From contig JBDRGX010000141.1 of the NCBI GenBank assembly GCA_043817485.1, positions 1 to 6,127 of the forward strand: a stretch of DNA of 6,127 nt. The letters are read 5' to 3'. Positions 1 through 5,420 of the stretch are shown piece by piece. The position numbers and the translations under genes are program-made. How positions within the stretch are numbered: the first letter of the stretch is position 1; every line of letters begins with the position of its first letter. This DNA is from JBDRGX01 sp043817485 [NCBI: bacterium]. Its GTDB lineage: Bacteria > JBDRGX01. The notes beneath the pieces are model-generated. The model made no database searches. It was given only the letters and a program-made list of their open reading frames with translations, and was not told the DNA's origin.

Positions 1-1937
1 TCAACATATCCTAAATTAACATCTCCTGAATTAACATTTTTTTCTGCATTAAATAAATTAATACTCCCAGGTGTATATATTTTTCCTGAATATTCTGCAC
101 CACTATAAATTCCTGTTCTAATACCACCGTGTGTTTTTTTATTAGGGACATCATCCCAAGCATAAGCAAATAAATCACCAGTTAAAACTAATCCTTGACC
201 AGTCATTGCCTCAGAAGTAATTTCAATTCCATGATAGGGGACATTCCCAGTCCAACCTCCAGCCCAAAGATCTCCATTGATTATTAATTTACTTGTTACA
301 CTATGAATATTAATATAATTTCTTGCTGCAATATTTCCATTTATTTCTGTAGGAACTTGTGTCCCTGCTATAATTTTTACATCTGCTTGTGAATAAATAT
401 TTGCATTATTTTGTATGTTTTCATTTTGTATGTTTCCAGCATAATGATAAATAATTATACCTTTAGGAGTTGGTGAATTTGGAATAGTAGTAGCATAACT
501 TCTTAATTCAGCATTGATAATTAAAGAATGTGGTGCTATATTAAAAATGGAAACTAAAACTAGCTCATTTAAAGAACAAAAAGGTGCATTAATCATTATA
601 TCTGTTGTAGGATAAATAGGTCTTTTAGTCTCTACAGGTATATATATAATATCTCCAAATAAAATATTAGTAGCTAACATTCCAACAGATAAAGTTTTAT
701 TTCCAGCAGGATTTAAAAAATTAGAATGTGGTGATATAAAAGAAAAATCAATAAATCCTCTTTCACTAAGTATTGTTTGAATATTTCCAGGTCTTATTGG
801 AGAAGTTTCTGAAGAAGCAGTAGCAATTAAGGCACCTTGTCCAGTAATATTGATTGCTGTATCAGGAGGGTTATGTCCATCTCCTAATACAATATCTCCT
901 TCTACATAAATTATTCCAGATTGAATTGCGTTTCCAGGTAAATTAATATTGCCACTTAAATAAAGAATTCCGTTAACATTATCCCAAGTTGCATTACCTG
1001 GTCCAGCAACAATAGGTGGATTAGGTTCAATAACTCCGCCACGAATAAAAACATATTGAGCAGAAGCAAGATAATCAGCAGGAACAATACTATAACTTGG
1101 AGGGTCTGGATTCCCTGTAAATCCAATTGGAAGTGTATTTGTTGCAGTTAAATCTGGTCTTCCTAATATTGGATCTCTAAGTTGAACTAAAGGAGTATAA
1201 TCTGGTGATGAAGGTGATTCTAATATAGGCATATCAATAGTAGTAGGATAAACACCAGGTCCTACTATTTGATCAATAAGAGGATATGGGCTTAGTTCTT
1301 GTCCATCAATAGTAATAGTTCCAGATTTAGAAATTCCATTAAGAGCTTCAACATTTCCTGTGATATTCATATTTCCTGAACTTGAAAGATTTATTGATGG
1401 ATTTGAAACTCTGTCTGAATGAAGATGTCCAGTAATATTCAAATTCCCATTACTATTAACTTCTAATAAAGCATTTCTTGTAACTAAAACATAATTTAAT
1501 GGATATGTAACAAATTTTTTAACAATAGATGTTTTTGTATATTTAATATATTGATTACTTCCTGTTTTTTTATAAGGTTTTCTCATAGAAGCAATTACAA
1601 TACAATAATTAGTATTAGGCCTTTCATCGATAATTTCTAAATCAATAACTTGTTTTGCTAAATTACTTGTTTCATTTGGATAATCATCTTTTATTTTATA
1701 AATATAAGGACCTGTAGGAGATATATTATTTGCTACTTTTTCGTGAATAATAGTTAAAGATCGTTGAATTGCAGATTCTAATAAATTAAAACATTGAAAT
1801 TCTTCTTTTTTTTCTCTAATTAAACAAGAAAGAAAACTATTTTTTTGAAGCAAAAAAGTTGCGCAAATTGTTATAATAGAAATAAAAGATAAAATAACAA
1901 TCCAAAGACTTCCTTTTTGGTTTTTAAATTTATTCAT
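1..1937 (-). CDS. PilX/GspK-like surface protein with beta-type repeats (partial, 3' end missing)
   Basis: The frame is open from the ATG at 1937 to the left edge: 645 codons with no stop. I translated it in full and saw no frameshift. Residues 1-8 are short and basic, ending in KG. A hydrophobic helix follows at about 11-30 (SLWIVILSFISIITICATFL). This is the layout of PilX/GspK-type minor pilins, whose N-termini lack the Glu5 of major pilins; here too +5 after the Gly is Val. Residues about 34-160 are mixed and charged. After about 160 come short Gly/Asn repeats (NGNLNITG, SGNMNITGNV, SGTITIDG), a Pro-rich stretch at about 216-282, then more repeats such as SGIIYVEGDIVLGDG, NITGQGALIATA and GQGLVLTGDLFAYAW. 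These suggest stacked beta-strands (beta-helix or bactofilin-like). I infer an exported, membrane-anchored surface or pilus-tip protein. The gene has its own SD and promoter and is transcribed away from the glycosyltransferases. The family assignment is by pattern only. Confidence 0.72.
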   Translation of the reverse strand, partial: MNKFKNQKGSLWIVILSFISIITICATFLLQKNSFLSCLIREKKEEFQCFNLLESAIQRSLTIIHEKVANNISPTGPYIYKIKDDYPNETSNLAKQVIDLEIIDERPNTNYCIVIASMRKPYKKTGSNQYIKYTKTSIVKKFVTYPLNYVLVTRNALLEVNSNGNLNITGHLHSDRVSNPSINLSSSGNMNITGNVEALNGISKSGTITIDGQELSPYPLIDQIVGPGVYPTTIDMPILESPSSPDYTPLVQLRDPILGRPDLTATNTLPIGFTGNPDPPSYSIVPADYLASAQYVFIRGGVIEPNPPIVAGPGNATWDNVNGILYLSGNINLPGNAIQSGIIYVEGDIVLGDGHNPPDTAINITGQGALIATASSETSPIRPGNIQTILSERGFIDFSFISPHSNFLNPAGNKTLSVGMLATNILFGDIIYIPVETKRPIYPTTDIMINAPFCSLNELVLVSIFNIAPHSLIINAELRSYATTIPNSPTPKGIIIYHYAGNIQNENIQNNANIYSQADVKIIAGTQVPTEINGNIAARNYINIHSVTSKLIINGDLWAGGWTGNVPYHGIEITSEAMTGQGLVLTGDLFAYAWDDVPNKKTHGGIRTGIYSGAEYSGKIYTPGSINLFNAEKNVNSGDVNLGYV

Positions 1938-1946
1938 ATTATTATT

Positions 1947-1953
1947 TCTCCTT
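1947..1953 (-). promoter_or_regulatory. Ribosome binding site of the pilin-like gene
   Basis: On the minus strand AAGGAGA lies 9 nt before the ATG at 1935-1937. It is the strongest Shine-Dalgarno match in the window and fixes the start, which also puts the basic residues and hydrophobic helix at the very N-terminus as expected for a prepilin-like protein. Confidence 0.8.
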
Positions 1954-1990
1954 ATTTTTTTTGTAAAAATCAAAGTTTTTAGGTAGAAAA

Positions 1991-2019
1991 TTTTTACAAT
2001 GATTTTTTTGATTTGTCAA
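1991..2019 (-). promoter_or_regulatory. Candidate sigma70-type promoter for the pilin-like gene
   Basis: Read on the minus strand, a perfect TTGACA (2014-2019) is followed after 17 nt by TAAAAA (1991-1996), a 4/6 match to TATAAT. This would give a leader of about 45-50 nt that contains the AAGGAGA ribosome site. The -35 is strong and the -10 weak, so the exact -10 is uncertain in such A/T-rich DNA. Confidence 0.55.
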
Positions 2020-2061
2020 ATTTTTTAAATTTAATTTTTTTTGTAAAAAATAAAAGATTTA

Positions 2062-2092
2062 TTGACATAAAATATTATTTTTGGAATATATT
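2062..2092 (+). promoter_or_regulatory. Candidate promoter for the glycosyltransferase operon
   Basis: A perfect TTGACA (2062-2067) is followed after 19 nt by TATATT (2087-2092), a 5/6 match to TATAAT. The spacer is slightly longer than ideal. Transcription from here would give a leader of about 200 nt before the TTG start at 2298, and that leader would contain both copies of the direct repeat. An overlapping alternative -10 is TAGAAA at 2095-2100, preceded by TGG, but it lies too far from this -35 to pair with it. Confidence 0.45.
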
Positions 2093-2140
2093 GGTAGAAA
2101 CATTTGTATTTATTGAAAATTGAAAATTTATTTTGGGTTT
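2092..2140 (+). repeat. Imperfect direct repeat, copy A
   Basis: It begins TGGTAGAAA, continues with an ATTTATT word and AATTGAAAA, and ends TTTATTTTGGGTTT. The same words recur in the same order in copy B, which starts 123 bp downstream. Copy A lacks about seven bases that copy B has after AATTGAAAA. Alignment was by eye. Confidence 0.55.
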
Positions 2141-2164
2141 CGATATTCGTTAATCCTCAATCTA

Positions 2165-2201
2165 AAATCCAAAATCTAAAATTTCTATGATATTTGGATT
2201 T
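2165..2201. repeat. Inverted repeat with 9-bp arms
   Basis: AAATCCAAA (2165-2173) and TTTGGATTT (2193-2201) are perfect reverse complements separated by 19 nt. The pairing is mostly A-T and the loop is long, so an RNA hairpin would be weak. There is no U-tract directly after it and it lies upstream of genes on both sides, so a terminator is unlikely. It could be a protein-binding site or chance in this low-complexity DNA. Confidence 0.3.
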
Positions 2202-2223
2202 CGAATTTTCCCTTTGGTAGAAA
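2194..2223 (+). promoter_or_regulatory. Possible second, extended -10 promoter for the operon
   Basis: TGG followed directly by TAGAAA (2218-2223) fits an extended -10 (TGn plus a 4/6 hexamer). TTGGAT (2194-2199), 18 nt upstream, is a weak -35. A start near 2230 would leave a leader of about 70 nt before the TTG codon. The call is tentative; the same GGTAGAA word occurs at three other noncoding places in the window. Confidence 0.35.
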
Positions 2224-2270
2224 TATTCGAATTTATTTTAAATTGAAAATTTCAAATTTATTTCTGGTTT
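2215..2270 (+). repeat. Imperfect direct repeat, copy B
   Basis: Second copy of the element at 2092: TGGTAGAAA, then ATTTATT, then AATTGAAAATTT, ending in a T-rich CTGGTTT tail. It contains the near-palindrome TGAAAATTTCA that copy A lacks. It ends 27 bp before the glycosyltransferase start codon and so would lie in the operon leader. Confidence 0.55.
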
Positions 2271-2286
2271 TCTTTTATATTTTAAT

Positions 2287-2300
2287 AGAGGTCTCTTTTG
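2287..2300 (+). promoter_or_regulatory. Ribosome binding site and TTG start codon
   Basis: AGAGG (2287-2291; GAGGT reading on to 2292) lies 6 nt before TTG 2298-2300. An in-frame TAG at 2286-2288 rules out any earlier start. The residues right after the TTG, NILYINYEFPP, are the conserved N-terminus of the GT4 fold. The TTG start is therefore well supported. Confidence 0.8.
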
Positions 2301-3449
2301 AATATTCTTTATATAAATTATGAATTTCCTCCTTTAGGCGGAGGAGGAGGTGTTGCTAATTTTTATGTAGCAAAAATTTTGGCTCAAAATCATAATGTAG
2401 TAGTTATTACAAGTTTGTTTAAAGGATTAGACAAGTTTTCTAATATTTTTAATATAAATATTTATCGTGTACCAGTTTTATTTAGAGCAAAAAAAGAAAT
2501 TTCTTCTTTTTTTTCTCTTCTTTTTTTTATTCCATCTGCTTTGTATCAAGGTTATAAATTACTTAAAAAAAATAAAATTGATTTAATTAATGCTCATTTT
2601 GCGATTCCTTCAGGGATTGTAGGTGTTATTTTATCTAAAATATTTAAAATTCCTTGTATAATTAGTACTCATGGAGGAGATATTTATGATCCGAGTAAAA
2701 AATTTTCTCCACATAAAAATTTTATTTTAAAAAAAATTGTTTCTTATGTATTGAAAAATTCAAAAAAAATTGTTGTAGTTTCTTCTGATATGAAAAATAA
2801 AATAAATAAGTATTATCAAATTTTTGATAATATACAAATTATTCCTAATCCTTTACCTATTATGAATTATAAAGTTGTTTCAAGAAAAGAATTAAATTTA
2901 GATTCAAAAACATTTATTATTATTTCAATAGGTAGATTAATTAAAAGAAAAAGATATGATATTTTATTAAAGGCATTATCTTGTTTTGAAAATAAAGAAA
3001 AAATTTTACTTATTATTATTGGAGAAGGGCCTGAAAGAAAAAAATTAGAAGAGTTAAAAAAACAATTAAAAATCAATGTACAATTTTTAGGATATTTAAC
3101 AGAACAAGAAAAATTTAATTATTTGTCCTATTCTGATTTATTTGTTCTTCCTTCATCACATGAAGCTTTTGGCATTGTTTTTTTAGAAGCAATGTATTCA
3201 GCGTTATCTATAATTGCTGAAAAAAATGGAGGACAAGTTGATTTTTTGAAAAATGAAGAAAATGCCTTTTTAGTTGATTTCACAAATTTCAAAGAAGTTT
3301 GTGAAAAAATATCTTTATTATTTAATGATGAAAATCTAAGAAAAAAAATGGGTAATGCAAATAAAGAAAAAGTTAAAGAATATTCTTTAGAAAAAATTAG
3401 TTTAATGTACGAAAATTTATATAAAGAGATTTTAAAAAAAAATGTTTAG
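2298..3449 (+). CDS. GT4-family glycosyltransferase
   Basis: 383 residues, a normal length for a retaining GT-B enzyme of family GT4, which transfers a sugar from a nucleotide-sugar donor to a lipid-linked or glycan acceptor on the cytoplasmic face of the membrane. The N-terminal acceptor domain opens with NYEFPPLGGGGGVA (7-20), the glycine loop typical of this group, and has HGGD at 125-128. The hinge region carries IIPNP (181-185). The C-terminal donor domain has GRLIKRK (212-218), the basic donor-phosphate contact, IIGEGPE (240-246) and an EX7E motif, E289 to E297 (EAFGIVFLE). All expected motifs are present, so the enzyme should be active. It is the first gene of the operon, starts at TTG and overlaps the next gene by 8 bp. 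Donor and acceptor cannot be told; functions such as mannosyl- or galactosyltransferase would be guesses. Confidence 0.93.
   Translation: MNILYINYEFPPLGGGGGVANFYVAKILAQNHNVVVITSLFKGLDKFSNIFNINIYRVPVLFRAKKEISSFFSLLFFIPSALYQGYKLLKKNKIDLINAHFAIPSGIVGVILSKIFKIPCIISTHGGDIYDPSKKFSPHKNFILKKIVSYVLKNSKKIVVVSSDMKNKINKYYQIFDNIQIIPNPLPIMNYKVVSRKELNLDSKTFIIISIGRLIKRKRYDILLKALSCFENKEKILLIIIGEGPERKKLEELKKQLKINVQFLGYLTEQEKFNYLSYSDLFVLPSSHEAFGIVFLEAMYSALSIIAEKNGGQVDFLKNEENAFLVDFTNFKEVCEKISLLFNDENLRKKMGNANKEKVKEYSLEKISLMYENLYKEILKKNV
3434..3449 (+). other. A9 run at the GT4/GT2 gene overlap
   Basis: Nine consecutive A residues (3434-3442) end in the A of the downstream ATG, and the upstream TAG is at 3447-3449. 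The two frames differ by +1. The overlap suggests translational coupling. The A-run could also let RNA polymerase slip. No good ribosome site is present; the best is AGAGAT (3425-3430), 11 nt before the ATG. Confidence 0.5.
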
Positions 3450-4395
3450 CATAATTATTCCTAATTGGAATGGCAAAAAATATTTAGAAGAATGTATTTT
3501 ATTTTTAAAAAAACAATCTTTTCAAAATTATGAAATTATTGTTATTGATAATGGTTCAAAAGATGATTCTGTTCAATTTTTAAAGGAAATATATTCTGAT
3601 ATTATTATAATAGAAAATAAAAAAAATTTAGGTTTTTGTAAAGCAGTAAATCAAGGAATTAAAAAAGCAAAACAAGAATTTATAATTGTTTTAAATAATG
3701 ATGTAATTGTTCAAAAAAATTGGTTAGAAAATTTATCTAAAAATATTAAAAATGATAAAATAGGAATGTGGGGATCTAAAATTCTATATTATCACAATCC
3801 TAAAATAATAAATTCTACGGGTATTTTAATAACACCCGATTTGACTACTTTTAATAGAGGGATTGATGAATTAGATAAAGGACAATATGATAAAGAATAT
3901 GATATTTTAGGACCTTCTGCTGCTTGTGCAATGTATAGAAAAACAATGTTAGAAGAAATTGGTTTATTTGATGAAAATTATTTTTGTTATAGAGAAGATG
4001 ATGAATTAGCATTAAGGGCTCAAATCAAAGGCTGGAAAGCTGTATTTGTTTCAGATGCAATTTGTTTTCATCATCGTTCTGCAAGTACGGGAATATATTC
4101 TTTATTTAAACTTTATTATACTGAAAGAAATAGAATTTTTAATGTAATAAAATTTTTAAATTTTAAGCAAATTTTAAAAGCAAATTTTTATACAATTTTT
4201 CGTTATTTTAATTTTTTCAAAAAACCTATTTTAAGAAAAGAATCTAAAAATTCAATTTTAAAATTCTTTTTTATTTTGTGTAAATCTTATTTTTTTGCAT
4301 TATTTTATTTACCTAAAATGTTAATTAAAAGATATAAAATACAACCCAAAAAACAAATAATACAAGAATTATTAAAAAAATATGAATACAAATAA
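3442..4395 (+). CDS. GT2-family glycosyltransferase (first of tandem pair)
   Basis: 317 residues with a complete GT-A fold of family GT2, of the rhamnosyltransferase-like branch common in O-antigen and surface-glycan loci. Visible motifs are SIIIPNWNG (3-11) at the nucleotide-binding first strand, VIDNGS (34-39) with donor-binding Asp36, NLGF (62-65), LNND (84-87) in the place of the metal-binding DXD, and GLFDENYFCYREDDELALRAQ (from 174) with the acidic EDD (185-187) that supplies the catalytic base. RN (about 228-232) follows in YTERNR. The C-terminal 80 residues are Lys/Phe-rich with a hydrophobic stretch (FFFILCKSYFFALFYLP), probably for membrane association. It overlaps its neighbours by 8 bp upstream and 14 bp downstream. 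It is paralogous to the next gene. The sugar transferred is unknown. Confidence 0.92.
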   Translation: MFSIIIPNWNGKKYLEECILFLKKQSFQNYEIIVIDNGSKDDSVQFLKEIYSDIIIIENKKNLGFCKAVNQGIKKAKQEFIIVLNNDVIVQKNWLENLSKNIKNDKIGMWGSKILYYHNPKIINSTGILITPDLTTFNRGIDELDKGQYDKEYDILGPSAACAMYRKTMLEEIGLFDENYFCYREDDELALRAQIKGWKAVFVSDAICFHHRSASTGIYSLFKLYYTERNRIFNVIKFLNFKQILKANFYTIFRYFNFFKKPILRKESKNSILKFFFILCKSYFFALFYLPKMLIKRYKIQPKKQIIQELLKKYEYK

Positions 4396-5389
4396 AAAAA
4401 ATATAGCATCAGTTATTATTTGCAATTATAATGGTTATAAATATTTAAATACTTGTTTACAATCTTTGAAAGAACAATTATTTAAAGATTTTGAAGTTAT
4501 ATTAGTAGATAATGGTTCTAATGATAATTCTGTAGAATTTGTAAAAGAAAAATTTTCAGAAATAAAAATAATTAGTCATCAAAAAAATTTAGGATTTGCT
4601 GAAGGAACTAATTCTGGTATTAAAAAAGCAAAAGGTAAATATATTATAACTTTAAATAATGATACAAAAGTAGATAAAAATTGGTTAAAACAATTAGTTG
4701 AAAAAGCCAATTTAGATAATCAAGTTGGTATGTGTGCTTCTCATATTGTTTATTATGAGTTTCCAGAATTTGTATATTCTAATGGAATTATTTTATCTAA
4801 AAATGGATGTGCTTATAATATAGGTAGTTGGCAAAAAGATACAAATGAAAAAAAAGTAAAAGAAATTTTTGGTCCTTGTGCTTGTGCAGCTCTTTATAAA
4901 AAAGAAATGTTAGAAGGAATTGGCTTATTTGATGAAGATTATTTTGCTTATTATGAAGATACAGATTTAGCTTTTCGTGCTCAATTACAAGGATGGAAAT
5001 GTTTGTATGTTCCAGAAGCAATTGTTTATCATATACATGGAGCAACAAGTAAAACATTTGGATTTAATAAAATAAAATTTTTAGTAGAAAGAAATAAATT
5101 TTATACATTAGTCAAAAATTTACCTTTAATATATTTTATTAAATTTTTACCTTTTATGATTTTTTATCACATTCTTTTAAGTTTTTATTATTTGTTTGTA
5201 AATAAAAATATACCTGTAATCAAAGGATTTTTAGTTGCTTTATGGAATATAAAAAAACTTTTAAAAAAAAGAAAAAAAATTCAAAAAAATAAAAAAATAA
5301 AAAATGATTATTTAAATAAATATTTTTTAGCTGAAATTCAAAAATATCTATTTTTTAATTTATTTAAAAGCAAAAAGAAATTTTTATAA
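4382..5389 (+). CDS. GT2-family glycosyltransferase (second of tandem pair)
   Basis: 335 residues with the same GT-A architecture as the preceding gene. It has SVIICNYNG (10-18), LVDNGS (41-46) with Asp43, NLGF (69-72), LNND (91-94), and GLFDEDYFAYYEDTD (181-195) followed by LAFRAQLQGWK. These blocks line up one to one with those of its neighbour, so the pair probably arose by an old tandem duplication. The C-terminus differs: a hydrophobic region at about 247-273 (LPLIYFIKFLPFMIFYHILL and on) could dip into the membrane, and it is followed by a very Lys-rich tail from about 290 to the end. The start overlaps the upstream stop by 14 bp and no clear Shine-Dalgarno is visible, so translation is probably coupled. 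It likely adds a different sugar, or the same sugar at another step; the sequence does not say which. Confidence 0.92.
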   Translation: MNTNKKNIASVIICNYNGYKYLNTCLQSLKEQLFKDFEVILVDNGSNDNSVEFVKEKFSEIKIISHQKNLGFAEGTNSGIKKAKGKYIITLNNDTKVDKNWLKQLVEKANLDNQVGMCASHIVYYEFPEFVYSNGIILSKNGCAYNIGSWQKDTNEKKVKEIFGPCACAALYKKEMLEGIGLFDEDYFAYYEDTDLAFRAQLQGWKCLYVPEAIVYHIHGATSKTFGFNKIKFLVERNKFYTLVKNLPLIYFIKFLPFMIFYHILLSFYYLFVNKNIPVIKGFLVALWNIKKLLKKRKKIQKNKKIKNDYLNKYFLAEIQKYLFFNLFKSKKKFL

Positions 5390-5393
5390 TTTT

Positions 5394-5402
5394 TGGTAGA
5401 AT
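5394..5402 (+). promoter_or_regulatory. Possible extended -10 element (TGGTAGAAT)
   Basis: TGG followed directly by TAGAAT (5397-5402) is a 5/6 match to TATAAT with the TGn extension. It sits in the 31-bp gap before the fourth glycosyltransferase. No -35 is visible 16-18 nt upstream. Initiation about 7 nt downstream would fall inside the ribosome site, giving a leader of only about a dozen bases. A weak internal promoter is possible, but so is some other role for the recurring GGTAGAA word. Confidence 0.35.
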
Positions 5403-5404
5403 AC

Positions 5405-5411
5405 AAGAAGG
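5405..5411 (+). promoter_or_regulatory. Ribosome binding site of the fourth glycosyltransferase gene
   Basis: AAGAAGG lies 9 nt before ATG 5421-5423, an acceptable Shine-Dalgarno with one mismatch to AAGGAGG-type sites. It supports the ATG at 5421 as the start, in agreement with the expected short hydrophobic first strand NIIFISS. Confidence 0.6.
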
Positions 5412-5420
5412 TTTTTATAA

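Larger units (their letters stand above)
1938..2297. other. Divergent intergenic region, 360 bp
   Basis: No credible gene lies here; open frames are very short and lack ribosome sites. The left third (to about 2100) is A/T homopolymer-rich and holds the two outward-facing promoter candidates. The right two thirds hold a two-copy imperfect direct repeat, an inverted repeat and small repeated words: TCTAAAAT at 2161-2168 and 2175-2182, and TTCGA at 2139, 2200 and 2226. CG dinucleotides, rare in the window, are concentrated in this right part. The sequence could be a regulatory leader or decayed intergenic repeat; nothing seen here decides between these. Confidence 0.6.

Noticed and set aside
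1999-2034. Tiny open frame starting ATG at 1999
   Set aside because: It stops after nine or so codons within A/T homopolymers, overlaps the minus-strand promoter and has no ribosome site.
2165-2201. Rho-independent terminator or riboswitch between the divergent genes
   Set aside because: The stem is A-T rich with a 19-nt loop and no following U-tract, no gene ends here, and no recognisable riboswitch core is present.
2092-2270. CRISPR array or insertion-sequence ends
   Set aside because: There are only two imperfect copies with no unique spacer series, no terminal inverted repeats flanking a transposase, and no cas or transposase gene in the window.
2867-3076. Minus-strand open frame of 69 codons inside the GT4 gene
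   Set aside because: It lies wholly within a gene with complete GT4 motifs, is Phe/Ile/Ser-rich as expected for the complement of Lys/Asn codons, and has no ribosome site or known motif.
4797-5057. Minus-strand open frame of 86 codons inside the second GT2 gene
   Set aside because: It is antisense to the conserved GT2 core, and its Leu/His/Tyr-rich composition is what antisense reading of AT-rich codons produces.
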